From Azospirillum lipoferum (GTDB lineage Bacteria; Pseudomonadota; Alphaproteobacteria; Azospirillales; Azospirillaceae): a stretch of DNA of 64,000 nt. The first letter of the stretch is position 1. The number at the start of each line of letters is the position of its first letter. Below the pieces are notes generated by a model. The model saw only the letters and a program-made list of their open reading frames with translations. It was not told the origin of the DNA and ran no database searches. The stretch is from contig NZ_JALJXJ010000026.1 of assembly GCF_024170005.1 (NCBI RefSeq), positions 1 to 64,000 of the forward strand. The letters run 5' to 3'. Shown in pieces: positions 1 through 9,070 of this stretch. The position numbers and the translations under genes are program-made.

Positions 1-833
1 GCCGCCGGCATCAGGAAGACCGGGTTGATGCTGCTCATCTCGGCATAGACCGGGATCGGCTCCGGCCGCTTGGCCGCCACCCCCATCAGCGCCAGCCCGC
101 CGCCACGCGAGCCGGTGAAGCCGACCGCCTTGATCCGCGGATCGGCGACCAGCGCCGTGCCGATGTCCCGGCCATTGCCGAACAGAAGCGAGAACACTCC
201 CTCCGGCAGGCCGCAGGAGGCGACCGCCGCCTGGACGGCGCGGCCGACCAGTTCCGAGGTGCCGGGATGGGCGCCGTGGCCCTTCACCACCACCGGACAG
301 CCGGCGGCGAAGGCGGACGCGGTGTCGCCGCCGGCCACCGAGAAGGCGAGCGGGAAGTTGGAGGCGCCGAACACCGCGACCGGTCCCAGCGGGATATGGC
401 GCTGGCGCAGGTCGGCACGCGGCAGCGGTGTGCGCGCGGGCATGGCCGGGTCGATGCGGGCCTCGATCCAGCTTCCCTCGCGCACCACCTGGGCGAACAG
501 GCGGAGCTGGCCGACGGTGCGGCCGCGCTCGCCCTCCAGCCGGGCGCGCGGCAGGCCGGTCTCGGCCATGGCGCGGGTGATCAGGTCGTCGCCGATGTCG
601 AGGATGTTCTGGGCGACCGTCTCCAGGAAGGCGGCACGCTGCTCCAGGCCGGTTTCGCGGAAGGCGTCGAAGGCGGCCCAGGCCAGCGCGCAGGCGCGCT
701 CGACCTCGGCGGCTCCGCCGCCGCCGAAGACGGGCTCCAGCGCCTCGCCGGTGGCGGGGTCGAAGGCGCGGAACTCGCCCTGGCTGCCGCGATGGGCGGT
801 CGCGCCGATCAGCATCTCGCCGGTGATGGTCAT
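1..833 (-). CDS. araE: alpha-ketoglutaric semialdehyde dehydrogenase (partial, C-terminus outside window)
   Basis: The gene oxidises 2,5-dioxopentanoate to 2-oxoglutarate with NAD(P)+, the last step of non-phosphorylating L-arabinose breakdown. The visible 277 residues start MTITGEMLIG, the usual N-terminus of this aldehyde dehydrogenase subfamily. They include the cofactor-binding stretch around GPVAVFGASNFPLAFS and the Rossmann segment VGFTGSRGGG. The catalytic Cys lies beyond the window edge. The start is fixed by an AAGGAG Shine-Dalgarno sequence just upstream. It is last in a leftward araB-araD-araE run, 29 bp after araD. Family assignment is firm; the arabinose role rests on neighbours. 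Confidence 0.9.
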   Translation of the reverse strand, partial: MTITGEMLIGATAHRGSQGEFRAFDPATGEALEPVFGGGGAAEVERACALAWAAFDAFRETGLEQRAAFLETVAQNILDIGDDLITRAMAETGLPRARLEGERGRTVGQLRLFAQVVREGSWIEARIDPAMPARTPLPRADLRQRHIPLGPVAVFGASNFPLAFSVAGGDTASAFAAGCPVVVKGHGAHPGTSELVGRAVQAAVASCGLPEGVFSLLFGNGRDIGTALVADPRIKAVGFTGSRGGGLALMGVAAKRPEPIPVYAEMSSINPVFLMPA

Positions 834-862
834 GTCTGGTCTCTCCTTAGCTCGATCGCCGC

Positions 863-1789
863 TCAACGCGCCCAGCGCAGCACCAGCGGATCGAGCCGCT
901 TGGCGGCGTCGAGCAGGCCTTCGCGGCTGATCGGGTGCGGGCTGGCCATCGGGTGGCGCATCGCGTCGGACTTGATGACGCCGCCCTCCTTCATCAGGAT
1001 CTTGGCGGTGGCGATGCCGCACTGGCGGTTCTCGTGGTTGATCAGCGGCAGCCAGCGCCCATAGGCCGCCACCGCCGCCTCGCGGTCGCCGGCCAGATAG
1101 GGATCGACGATCTGGCGGATGCCGTCCGGATAGCCGCCGCCGGTCATCGCACCCGTAGCACCGGCGTCGAGGTCGGCCAGCAGCGTGATCGCCTCCTCGC
1201 CGTCCCACGGACCTTCGATGGCGTCGCCGCCCAGTTCGATCAGGGTGCGCAGCTTGGCCGCCGCCTGCGGCACCTCGATCTTGAAGTAGGAGACCTGCGC
1301 GATCTCCCGCGCCATCCGCGCCAGCAGCGGTGCTGACAGCGCGGTGCCGCTGACCGGCGCGTCCTGGATCATGATCGGGATGTCGATGGCGTCGGACACG
1401 CGCTGGAAGAACTCGACGATGCCGGCCTCCGGCACGCGGATGGTGGCGCCGTGGTAGGGCGGCATCACCATCACCATCGCGGCCCCCAGTTCCTGGGCGC
1501 GGCGGCTGCGGTCGGCGCAGGCGCGGGTGCTGAAATGGGTGGTGGTGACGATCACCGGCACCCGGCCGGCGACATGGGCCAGGATCGTCTCCATCAGCAC
1601 CGTGCGCTCGTCGTCGGTCAGCACGAACTGTTCGGAGAAGTTGGCGAGGATGCACAGGCCGGTGGAGCCGGCGTCGATCATGAAATCGACGCAGCGCTTC
1701 TGACCATCGAGGTCCAGTTCTCCCGATTCGGTGAAGATGGTGGGGACGACTGGGAAGACGCCACGATAGGGGCGGGCGCTGGACGACAT
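863..1789 (-). CDS. araD: L-2-keto-3-deoxyarabonate dehydratase (DHDPS/NAL family)
   Basis: This 308-residue protein belongs to the dihydrodipicolinate synthase / N-acetylneuraminate lyase family. The Azospirillum L-KDA dehydratase, which converts L-2-keto-3-deoxyarabonate to 2,5-dioxopentanoate, has the same fold and about the same length. Visible signatures are the N-terminal GVFPVVPTIFTESGELD, the VIVTTTHFST strand, and YFKIEVPQA carrying the probable Schiff-base Lys. A GAGGAAGGAT ribosome site precedes the start. It sits between araB and araE on the same strand, which supports the arabinose role over a generic aldolase. Confidence 0.88.
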   Translation of the reverse strand: MSSSARPYRGVFPVVPTIFTESGELDLDGQKRCVDFMIDAGSTGLCILANFSEQFVLTDDERTVLMETILAHVAGRVPVIVTTTHFSTRACADRSRRAQELGAAMVMVMPPYHGATIRVPEAGIVEFFQRVSDAIDIPIMIQDAPVSGTALSAPLLARMAREIAQVSYFKIEVPQAAAKLRTLIELGGDAIEGPWDGEEAITLLADLDAGATGAMTGGGYPDGIRQIVDPYLAGDREAAVAAYGRWLPLINHENRQCGIATAKILMKEGGVIKSDAMRHPMASPHPISREGLLDAAKRLDPLVLRWAR

Positions 1790-1851
1790 GGCAGTAGGAT
1801 CCTTCCTCGAAAACTTTGACGGTCAGCGCAACGACTCAAGCGAATCGGGAC

Positions 1852-2733
1852 TCAGCGACTCAGATTGCCGAATTCGCAGGGCGGAAGGCCGCGCACGCCC
1901 GGATCGCACTCGAACAGCGATCCTGCCAGCGGCTCCTCCCCCCGGCCATGCGCCGCGGTGGTGATGAACAGCCGGTCCAGGTCCGGACCGGCGAAGACGC
2001 AGGAGGTGACGCGGGACACCGGCAGCGCGATCACGCGGTCCAGGGTCCCGTCGGGGCGGAACCGGCTGACGCGGGCACCGTCCCAATGGGCGACCCACAG
2101 CCCGCCCTCGGCGTCGCAGGTCATGCCATCGGGATAGCCGTCCGCCTCGGTGAAGCGGATATGGACGCGCTTGCCCGACAGGCTGCCGTCGGCGCCGATG
2201 TCGAAGGCGTAGACGGTCCGCGCCGCGCTGTCGGTGTGGTAGATCGTCCGGCCGTCCGGCGACAGCGCCGGGCCGTTGGCAACGGTGTAGCCCTGGTCGA
2301 CCCGCGCGACCGTGCCGTCGGCGTCGATGCGGTAGAAGCTGCCGGTCGGCGCCTCCTCCGCATCGTCCATGCTGCCGATCCACAGCCGGCCCCGGGCGTC
2401 GGCCTTGCCGTCGTTCAGACGGTTGCCGAACCCGTCGGGCTCGATCCGGGCGATCTCCTCGGCGACCGTCACCTGACCCGGCTCCAGCCGCAGCCGGACC
2501 ACCCGACGCGAACGCAGCCCGGCGATGAAGCCGTCGCCGTCGGCGCTCTCCACCAGCCAGCAGGCCGCGTCATCCAGTTGCCACCCCGACTGGGAACCGT
2601 CGGACAGGCCGTGGCGCAGGATGCGGGACCCGCGGATATCGACGAAATAGACGGCATTCTGCCGCGGGGACCAGAGCGGACCCTCCCCCAGCAGCGCCCG
2701 GGCCTGCCAGACGCAACGCGCTTCCTGCGCCAT
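1852..2733 (-). CDS. araB: SMP-30/gluconolactonase family L-arabinolactonase
   Basis: This 293-residue six-bladed beta-propeller lactonase of the SMP-30/gluconolactonase/LRE family is expected to hydrolyse L-arabino-gamma-lactone to L-arabonate. Typical blade sequences are visible: GEGPLWSPRQNAVYFVDI near the N-terminus, NRLNDGKADARGRLWIGSM, NGPALSPDGRTIYHTDS and GYPDGMTCDAEGGLWVAHW. These supply the acidic and Asn metal ligands of the family. It is the first gene of the leftward operon, 62 bp ahead of araD, and faces the LysR gene across a 189-bp divergent region. Confidence 0.88.
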   Translation of the reverse strand: MAQEARCVWQARALLGEGPLWSPRQNAVYFVDIRGSRILRHGLSDGSQSGWQLDDAACWLVESADGDGFIAGLRSRRVVRLRLEPGQVTVAEEIARIEPDGFGNRLNDGKADARGRLWIGSMDDAEEAPTGSFYRIDADGTVARVDQGYTVANGPALSPDGRTIYHTDSAARTVYAFDIGADGSLSGKRVHIRFTEADGYPDGMTCDAEGGLWVAHWDGARVSRFRPDGTLDRVIALPVSRVTSCVFAGPDLDRLFITTAAHGRGEEPLAGSLFECDPGVRGLPPCEFGNLSR

Positions 2734-2922
2734 GCCGCTTTACTCCCCCATCGTCCCGATCGGCCGCTCCCGACAGCGGCCTTTTTAAATTTTGTTGACG
2801 GCCCAAACGATAAGGGGCCTCTTGATAATCGTCCAATATGAAGATCGGCGCTTGCGATACCAAATGTCGTATCCCCGGCATCCCGCGACCCAGGCGTTCC
2901 CGCCCATCGGAGGCACCCGCCC
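2734..2922. promoter_or_regulatory. divergent promoter region between araB and the LysR gene
   Basis: This 189-bp spacer has an AT-rich core at about 2780-2840 that contrasts with its GC-rich surroundings. It includes TTTTTAAATTTTGTTGAC and the imperfectly symmetric segment CGATAAGG..TTGATAATCG. The position suits binding by the adjacent LysR-type regulator, which usually acts on a divergent promoter. The exact operator is not determined. Confidence 0.45.
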
Positions 2923-3951
2923 GTGACCCCCCAACGTTTCCCGCCGAACTGGTTCCAGAAGGCGCGGCTGAAGCTGCGCCATCTCCAGCTGTTCGCGGCG
3001 CTCGACGAACACCGCAACCTGCACCGGGCCGCCGCCAGCCTGAACATGTCGCAGCCCGCCGCCTCCAAACTGCTGGGCGACCTGGAGGAGACGCTGGGGA
3101 TCGAACTGTTCGACCGCCATGGCCGCGGGATCGAGCCGAACTGGTACGGCAGCCTGATGATCCGCCACGCCCGGATGATCCTCAGCGAGTTGCAGGAGAC
3201 GGGAGAGGAGCTGAACGACCTGCTCGCCGGCCACAGCGGCCGGGTGTCGATCGGCACCGTCATGGCCCCGGCGGTGGAGCTGATGGTGCCGGTCATCAGC
3301 AGCCTGACCCGCGAGCATCCCAACCTGAAGATCGCCGTGGCGGTGGAGACCAGCGACGTGCTGGCCGACCGGGTCCGCCAGGGGGTGATGGATTTCGCCA
3401 TCGGCCGCCTGCCCAGCCATTTCGACCCCACCGCCTTCGAATATCAGGAGATCAGCAGCGAGGAGCTGTGCTTCATCTGCCGCGAGGGCAACCCGCTGCT
3501 CCGGCTCGGCCGGCCGCTGACAGCGGCCGACCTGTCCGACGTCACCTGGATCCTCCAGCCGGTCGGCACCCTGCTGCGCGACCGGGTGGAGGCGCTGTTC
3601 CGGGCCGAGGGCGCCCGGCTGCCGCACCGGGTGATCGAAAGCGCCTCGCCGGTCATCTCGATGGCGATGGTGGCGGAAACCGATTCGGTCACCGTCTTCG
3701 CCCGCGCGCTGGCCCAGGTGTTCTCGCCCAGCGGCTGCTGCGCCCTGATGCCTTTCCACAAGCGGTTCAGCGTCGAACCCTACGGCATCTTCTGGCTGAA
3801 GGACCGGCCGCTGTCGCCGGGCGCCCGCACCGTGCTGTCGGCCGTGCGCGCGGCCTCGGAGCGCAAGATGCGGCAGAAGGCGGCCCCTCCTCCGACCGCG
3901 GTGATGGCTGATAACGAAATGCATATCGATTTGCCGAATAATCATATTTGA
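2923..3951 (+). CDS. gbpR: LysR-type regulator of the sugar module (GbpR-like)
   Basis: This 342-residue LysR-type regulator has its winged HTH at about residues 20-80 (LRHLQLFAALDEHRNLHRAA, MSQPAASKLLGDLEETLG, LFDRHGRG). A periplasmic-binding-like effector domain follows. The GTG start is preceded by ATCGGAGG. In Azospirillum and Agrobacterium, GbpR is the LysR regulator encoded next to the sbpA/chvE sugar-binding gene and controls it in response to sugars. Here it lies directly upstream of chvE and divergent from araB, so it probably regulates both arms. The symbol rests on context plus family. Confidence 0.8.
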   Translation: MTPQRFPPNWFQKARLKLRHLQLFAALDEHRNLHRAAASLNMSQPAASKLLGDLEETLGIELFDRHGRGIEPNWYGSLMIRHARMILSELQETGEELNDLLAGHSGRVSIGTVMAPAVELMVPVISSLTREHPNLKIAVAVETSDVLADRVRQGVMDFAIGRLPSHFDPTAFEYQEISSEELCFICREGNPLLRLGRPLTAADLSDVTWILQPVGTLLRDRVEALFRAEGARLPHRVIESASPVISMAMVAETDSVTVFARALAQVFSPSGCCALMPFHKRFSVEPYGIFWLKDRPLSPGARTVLSAVRAASERKMRQKAAPPPTAVMADNEMHIDLPNNHI

Positions 3952-4069
3952 CAGTTATGGGAAAAGGGAGGATTGCTAGGGACACCAACCATCGCGTCAA
4001 ACGCCATCCGCGCCACAGAACGCGGGGGCGGCGTATCGCGTGCCGTAGTAACGGGGAGGATTCCGGTCC
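3952..4069 (+). promoter_or_regulatory. chvE upstream region
   Basis: This 118-bp spacer lies between the regulator and chvE. With the end of the regulator gene it forms an AT-richer segment (about 3930-3970, including ATATTTGACAGTTATGG), then a strong GGGGAGGA ribosome site at 4053-4060. It is a likely promoter or operator for chvE; no exact operator is assigned. Confidence 0.4.
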
Positions 4070-5158
4070 ATGTCGTCCGCTAAGCGCATTTCCATCACCT
4101 CTAAATTCGCCGGCCTCGCCGTCGGCCTCCTGGTCGCCACCGGCGCCGGTGTCCCGGCCATGGCCCAGACCAAGCCGACCGTCGGCATCTCCATGCCGAC
4201 CAAGTCGTCGGCGCGCTGGATCGACGACGGCAACAACATGGTCAAGTATTTCCAGGAAAAGGGATACAAGACCGACCTGCAATATGCAGAGGATGACATC
4301 CCCAACCAGCTCGCCCAGATCGAGAACATGGTCACCAAGAACGAGAAGGTTCTGGTGATCGCCGCCATCGACGGGACGACGCTGACCGACGTGCTGCAGA
4401 AGGCGGCGGAACAGGGCGTGAAGGTCATCGCCTACGACCGCCTGATCCGCGGGTCTGCCAATGTCGACTATTACGCCACCTTCGACAATTTCCAGGTCGG
4501 CGTCCTCCAGGCCTCCTACATCGAGAAGGCGCTCGGCCTGAAGGAGGGCAAGGGTCCGTTCAACATCGAACTGTTCGGCGGCTCGCCCGACGACAACAAC
4601 GCCTACTTCTTCTACAACGGCGCCATGTCGGTGCTGCAGCCCTACATCGACAGCGGCAAGCTGAAGGTGGGCAGCGGTCAGGTCGGCATGGACAAGGTGT
4701 CGACCCTGCGCTGGGACGGCGCCGTCGCCCAGGCCCGCATGGACAACCTGCTGAGCGCCTATTACGGCAACAAGCGGGTCGACGCCGTGCTGTCGCCCTA
4801 TGACGGTCTCAGCATCGGCATCATCTCGTCGCTGAAGGGCGTCGGCTACGGCTCGGCCTCGCAGCCGATGCCGGTCGTCACCGGCCAGGACGCCGAGGTG
4901 CAGTCGGTCAAGTCGATCCTGGCGGGCGAGCAGCGCTCGACCGTCTTCAAGGACACCCGCGAACTGGCGAAGGTCACGGTGGGCATGGTCGACGACCTGC
5001 TGGCCGGCCGCACCCCGCAGGTCAACGACACCAAGACCTACGACAACGGCAAGAAGGTCGTTCCGTCCTACCTGCTGAAGCCGGTGCTGGTCGACTCCTC
5101 GAACTGGAAGCAGGTCCTGGTCGACGGCGGCTACTACAAGGAATCGCAGATCAAGTGA
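4070..5158 (+). CDS. chvE: ChvE/SbpA-type periplasmic multiple-sugar-binding protein
   Basis: This 362-residue secreted binding protein of the ribose/galactose type (periplasmic-binding-protein-like I fold) has a signal peptide of about 33 residues (FAGLAVGLLVATGAGVPAMAQ). The mature start KPTVGISMPTKSSARWIDDG is typical of ChvE. Azospirillum SbpA and Agrobacterium ChvE bind L-arabinose, galactose and related aldoses. They deliver sugar to an ABC permease and also to chemoreceptors. It is followed by its ATPase and permease genes, and a strong stem-loop separates it from the ATPase gene. Confidence 0.92.
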   Translation: MSSAKRISITSKFAGLAVGLLVATGAGVPAMAQTKPTVGISMPTKSSARWIDDGNNMVKYFQEKGYKTDLQYAEDDIPNQLAQIENMVTKNEKVLVIAAIDGTTLTDVLQKAAEQGVKVIAYDRLIRGSANVDYYATFDNFQVGVLQASYIEKALGLKEGKGPFNIELFGGSPDDNNAYFFYNGAMSVLQPYIDSGKLKVGSGQVGMDKVSTLRWDGAVAQARMDNLLSAYYGNKRVDAVLSPYDGLSIGIISSLKGVGYGSASQPMPVVTGQDAEVQSVKSILAGEQRSTVFKDTRELAKVTVGMVDDLLAGRTPQVNDTKTYDNGKKVVPSYLLKPVLVDSSNWKQVLVDGGYYKESQIK

Positions 5159-5165
5159 GTGAACG

Positions 5166-5203
5166 GCGCGGAAGCGGGGACCAGCCGGTCTCCGCTTCCG
5201 CGC
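5166..5203 (+). other. intercistronic stem-loop between chvE and gguA
   Basis: Two 17-base arms (5166-5182 and 5187-5203) pair with a single G/A difference (a G.U wobble in RNA) around a 4-base AGCC loop. There is no U-tract. The position right after a binding-protein gene is typical of hairpins that protect upstream mRNA or attenuate read-through, giving more binding protein than ATPase. That role is inferred. Confidence 0.65.
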
Positions 5204-5254
5204 CACGCCCAACGGCAGGTCGAACCGTACAGTCGGGCGATCGGGGATTTATCC

Positions 5255-6835
5255 ATGGACAGCATTCTTGAGATGCGCGGCATCACAAAGACGTTTCCGG
5301 GCGTCAAGGCGCTCGACAACGTCAACCTCTCGGTCCGCGAGGGGGAGATCCACGCGCTGATCGGCGAAAACGGCGCCGGCAAATCGACGCTGATGAAGGT
5401 GCTCAGCGGCGTCTATCCGCACGGCACCTACGAGGGCGAGATCCGCTTCCGCGGCCAGCCCGTCGCCTTTCGCGGCATCGCCGACAGCGAGAAGCTGGGC
5501 ATCATCATCATCCACCAGGAACTGGCGCTGGTCCCGCTGCTGTCGATCACCGAGAACCTGTTTCTCGGCAACGAGCAGGCGAAACGCGGCCGGATCGACT
5601 GGGTCGCCGCCACCGCCCGCGCGCGCGAACTGCTGCGCATGGTCGGGCTGACCGATTCGCCGGAGACGCTGATCACCGACATCGGCGTCGGCAAGCAGCA
5701 GCTGGTCGAGATCGCCAAGGCGCTGTCCAAGCAGGTCAAGCTGCTGATCCTGGACGAGCCGACGGCCAGCCTGAACGAAAGCGACAGCGACGCGCTGCTG
5801 GCATTGCTGCTGCGCTTCAAGGAACAGGGCATCTCCTCCATCCTGATCTCGCACAAGCTGAACGAGATCGCCAAGGTCGCCGACCGCGTCACCATCCTGC
5901 GCGACGGCACCACGGTGGAGACGCTGGACTGCCACGACGCCCCGATCAGCCAGGACCGCATCATCAAGGGCATGGTCGGCCGCGACCTCGCCGACCGCTA
6001 TCCGCGCCGCACCAGCAACCCGGGCGACATCCTGTTCGAGGTGAAGGGCTGGAACGCCGACCACCCGATCCATACCGGCCGCCGCGTCGTCAAGGACATC
6101 GACCTGCATGTCCGCCGGGGCGAGGTGGTGGGCATCGCCGGCCTGATGGGCGCCGGCCGCACCGAATTCGCCATGAGCCTGTTCGGCCGCTCCTACGGCC
6201 GCAACATCCGCGGCAAGGCCTTCCTCGGCGGGCGCGAGATCGACGTCTCGACCATCCGCCGGGCGATGGACAACGGCCTCGCCTATGCCACCGAGGACCG
6301 CAAGCATTACGGCCTCGTGCTGGACAACGACATCCGCCACAACGTGACGCTGGCCAACCTGGACGGCGTCGCCAAGCGCGGCGTCATCCACCACGAGCGC
6401 GAGATCGAGGTCGCCAACGACTTCCGCCGCCGCCTGCGCATCCGCTGTTCCGACGTGTTCCAGCAGACTGTCAACCTGTCCGGCGGCAACCAGCAGAAGG
6501 TCGTGCTCAGCAAATGGCTGTTCGCCGACCCGCAGGTGCTGATCCTGGACGAGCCGACCCGCGGCATCGACGTCGGCGCCAAATATGAAATCTACACCAT
6601 CGTCAACCAGCTGGTGGCCGAAGGCCGCGGCGTCATCCTGATCTCCTCGGAACTGCCGGAGCTTCTGGGTGTCGCCGACCGCATCTACGTGATGAACGAA
6701 GGCGCACTGGTCGCCGAGATGCCGGCGGCCGAGGCCAGCCAGGAAAAGATCATGCACGCCATCATGTCGTCCGCCTCGAAAGCCACGGCGGCGCGCGCCG
6801 CGGTGGCCGCTGCCGCCCGGGAGTCCCTGCAATGA
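5255..6835 (+). CDS. gguA: sugar ABC transporter ATP-binding protein (GguA/MglA type)
   Basis: This 526-residue ATPase has two tandem nucleotide-binding domains, as in the ribose/galactose/xylose (CUT2) family. Domain 1 has Walker A GENGAGKST, a degenerate signature around DIGVGKQQLVEIAKALS, and Walker B LLILDEPTASL. Domain 2 has GLMGAGRTE in place of a strict Walker A, then LSGGNQQKVVLSKWL and VLILDEPTRGIDVG. This asymmetry is normal for the family. The start at MDSILEMRG is chosen because the in-frame upstream GTG adds only unrelated residues and overlaps the stem-loop. It overlaps gguB by 4 bp (ATGA). Confidence 0.92.
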   Translation: MDSILEMRGITKTFPGVKALDNVNLSVREGEIHALIGENGAGKSTLMKVLSGVYPHGTYEGEIRFRGQPVAFRGIADSEKLGIIIIHQELALVPLLSITENLFLGNEQAKRGRIDWVAATARARELLRMVGLTDSPETLITDIGVGKQQLVEIAKALSKQVKLLILDEPTASLNESDSDALLALLLRFKEQGISSILISHKLNEIAKVADRVTILRDGTTVETLDCHDAPISQDRIIKGMVGRDLADRYPRRTSNPGDILFEVKGWNADHPIHTGRRVVKDIDLHVRRGEVVGIAGLMGAGRTEFAMSLFGRSYGRNIRGKAFLGGREIDVSTIRRAMDNGLAYATEDRKHYGLVLDNDIRHNVTLANLDGVAKRGVIHHEREIEVANDFRRRLRIRCSDVFQQTVNLSGGNQQKVVLSKWLFADPQVLILDEPTRGIDVGAKYEIYTIVNQLVAEGRGVILISSELPELLGVADRIYVMNEGALVAEMPAAEASQEKIMHAIMSSASKATAARAAVAAAARESLQ

Positions 6836-8031
6836 GTGCCGAACTGAACCTGCCCGCCCAGCAGCCGCGCCAGGCCTCGATGGCCAAGTTCCTGAAGAGC
6901 CACATGCGCGATTACGGCATGCTGATCTCGCTGCTGGCGATCGTGGCCTTCTTCCAGTACGTCACCGACGGCACGCTGCTCCAGCCGCTGAACCTGACCA
7001 ACCTCGTTCTCCAGAACAGCTACATCGTCATCATGGCGCTGGGCATGCTGCTGGTGATCGTCGCCGGGCACATCGACCTGTCGGTCGGCTCCATCGTCGG
7101 CTTCATCGGCGCGCTGGCCGCCATCCTGATGGTGCAGTTCCACTGGCATTTCATCCCGACCGCCATCGTCAGCCTGATCGCCGGTGCGGCCATCGGCGCC
7201 GCCCAGGGCTATTGGGTCGCCTATTTCCGCATCCCGTCCTTCATCGTGACGCTGGCCGGCATGCTGGTCTTCCGCGGCCTCAGCCTCGCCCTGCTGGCCG
7301 GCCAGTCGGTCGGTCCCTTCCCGGTGGAATTCCAGCGCCTCAGCTCCGGCTTCATCCCGGACTTCTTCGGCACCACGGGCTTCCACACGACGACGCTGGT
7401 GCTGTGCCTGCTGACCCCGGCGATCCTGATCGGCTTCAGCATTGCCGCCCGCATCCGCCGCCACCGCTTCGCCATCGAACAGGAGCCGCTGGTCCTGTTC
7501 CTGCTGAAAAGCGCCGGTCTGTTCGCGGTGGTCGCCTATGTCGGCTGGCTGCTGTCCACCTATAAGGGCCTGCCGAACGTCCTGATCATCATGGCGCTGC
7601 TGATCGGCGTCTACGCCTTCGTCACCCGCGACACCACCATCGGCCGGCGCATCTACGCGCTTGGCGGCAACGAGAAGGCCGCCAAGCTGTCGGGCATCGA
7701 CACCCGCCGCCTGTCCTTCTACACCTTCGTCAACATGGGCGTGCTGGCCGCCCTGGCCGGCCTGATCTTCGCCGCCCGCCTGAACACCGCCACGCCGAAG
7801 GCCGGCGTGTCCTTCGAACTGGACGTGATCGCCGCCTGCTTCATCGGCGGTGCCTCGGCCTCGGGCGGTGTCGGCCGGGTGACCGGTGCGGTGATCGGCG
7901 CCTTCATCATGGGTGTGATGAACAACGGCATGTCGATCCTCGGCATCGGCATCGACTGGCAGCAGGTCATCAAGGGTCTGGTGCTGCTCGCCGCCGTCTG
8001 CTTCGACGTCTACAACAAGGGCAAGGCCTGA
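6832..8031 (+). CDS. gguB: sugar ABC transporter permease (GguB type)
   Basis: This 399-residue inner-membrane permease of the CUT2 (BPD_transp_2) family forms the channel for ChvE-delivered sugar. Many hydrophobic segments are visible, including MLISLLAIVAFFQYVTDG, VIMALGMLLVIVAGHIDLSVGS and the conserved loop YALGGNEKAAKLSGIDTRR that contacts the ATPase. Length fits GguB, which is longer than RbsC. It is translationally coupled to gguA by ATGA. Confidence 0.92.
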   Translation: MSAELNLPAQQPRQASMAKFLKSHMRDYGMLISLLAIVAFFQYVTDGTLLQPLNLTNLVLQNSYIVIMALGMLLVIVAGHIDLSVGSIVGFIGALAAILMVQFHWHFIPTAIVSLIAGAAIGAAQGYWVAYFRIPSFIVTLAGMLVFRGLSLALLAGQSVGPFPVEFQRLSSGFIPDFFGTTGFHTTTLVLCLLTPAILIGFSIAARIRRHRFAIEQEPLVLFLLKSAGLFAVVAYVGWLLSTYKGLPNVLIIMALLIGVYAFVTRDTTIGRRIYALGGNEKAAKLSGIDTRRLSFYTFVNMGVLAALAGLIFAARLNTATPKAGVSFELDVIAACFIGGASASGGVGRVTGAVIGAFIMGVMNNGMSILGIGIDWQQVIKGLVLLAAVCFDVYNKGKA

Positions 8032-8032
8032 C

Positions 8033-8050
8033 GGCGGTCTCTTGACCGCC
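8033..8050 (+). other. short intercistronic hairpin after gguB
   Basis: GGCGGTC (8033-8039) pairs perfectly with GACCGCC (8044-8050) around TCTT. There is no U-run, so it is more likely an mRNA-stabilising or processing element between gguB and araA than a full terminator. Confidence 0.45.
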
Positions 8051-8078
8051 CTCCCCTTCCCCGACCGGACATATCGCC

Positions 8079-9017
8079 ATGACGCTCCCCACCCTCGGAC
8101 TTGTCGGTCTGGGAAAGATCGCCCGCGACCAGCATATCCCGGCCATTGCCGCCACCGGCCTGTTCAATCTGGCCGCCGTGGTCAGCCCGGACGGTGCCAG
8201 CGCTGACGGCGTGCCGAGCTTCCGCTCCCAGGCGGAGATGCTGACGGCCCTGCCCGGCCTGGATGCGGTGGCACTCTGCACCCCGCCCGCCGTCCGCCAC
8301 GGGCTGACGGTGGAGGCTCTGCGCGCCGGCAAGCATGTGCTGATCGAGAAGCCGCCCGCCGCCACCCTGTCGGAGCTTCACGATCTGGTGGCGGAGGCGG
8401 GTGCCGCGCGCCGCACCCTGTTCACCGCCTGGCATTCGCAGTTCAACCCGGCGGTGGAAGAGACCAGGCGCCGGCTGGCCGACACCACCATCCGCAGCGT
8501 CGCCATCACCTGGAAGGAGGATGTGCGGCGCTGGCATCCGGGCCAGGACTGGATCTTCGCGGCCGGCGGCTTCGGCGTCTTCGATCCCGGCATCAACGCC
8601 CTGTCGATCCTGACCGACATCCTGCCGGCCCCGGTCTTCGTCCGCTCCGCCGACCTGCATGTCCCGGCCAACCGCGACACCCCGATCGCCGCGACGCTGG
8701 AGATGGGGGCGGCCCCCGGATCCCGCGTCGGCCGCGTCACCGCCGATTTCGACTTCCTCCAGCAGGGCGAGCAGACCTGGTCGATCGTCATCGAGACGTC
8801 CGGCGGCCGGCTCGACCTGACCCATGGCGGCACCCGCCTGTTCGCAGACGGCGCGCCGGTGATGGCGGAGCCCGACACCGAGTACCAGCGCATCTACCGC
8901 CACTTCCACCGGCTGATCGGGGACGGGGCGAGCGATGTCGACGGCCGCCCGCTGTCGCTGGTCGCCGACGCCTGCATGGTCGGCCGCTGGCACCGTACCG
9001 ACTCCTTCGACTGGTAG
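8079..9017 (+). CDS. araA: L-arabinose 1-dehydrogenase (Gfo/Idh/MocA family)
   Basis: This 312-residue oxidoreductase has an N-terminal Rossmann motif (GLVGLGKIARDQHIPAI) and the EKPPAATLSEL segment (IEKP motif) that follows the nucleotide-binding domain in this family. The Azospirillum enzyme that oxidises L-arabinose (also D-galactose) to the lactone with NAD(P)+ is a Gfo/Idh protein of about this length. It lies just after the transporter genes and completes the pathway with araB-E. A 14-bp tandem duplication covers its stop codon. Confidence 0.9.
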   Translation: MTLPTLGLVGLGKIARDQHIPAIAATGLFNLAAVVSPDGASADGVPSFRSQAEMLTALPGLDAVALCTPPAVRHGLTVEALRAGKHVLIEKPPAATLSELHDLVAEAGAARRTLFTAWHSQFNPAVEETRRRLADTTIRSVAITWKEDVRRWHPGQDWIFAAGGFGVFDPGINALSILTDILPAPVFVRSADLHVPANRDTPIAATLEMGAAPGSRVGRVTADFDFLQQGEQTWSIVIETSGGRLDLTHGGTRLFADGAPVMAEPDTEYQRIYRHFHRLIGDGASDVDGRPLSLVADACMVGRWHRTDSFDW

Positions 9018-9035
9018 AAAGCGACTGGTAGAAAG
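9008..9035 (+). repeat. perfect 14-bp tandem duplication across the araA stop
   Basis: CGACTGGTAGAAAG occurs twice, head to tail, at 9008-9021 and 9022-9035. The first copy contains the araA stop TAG and the second repeats it outside the gene. It looks like a recent slippage duplication. Confidence 0.85.
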
Positions 9036-9070
9036 TTCCGCAACAGCGCCGGGCAATAAGGAGGTCCCGC

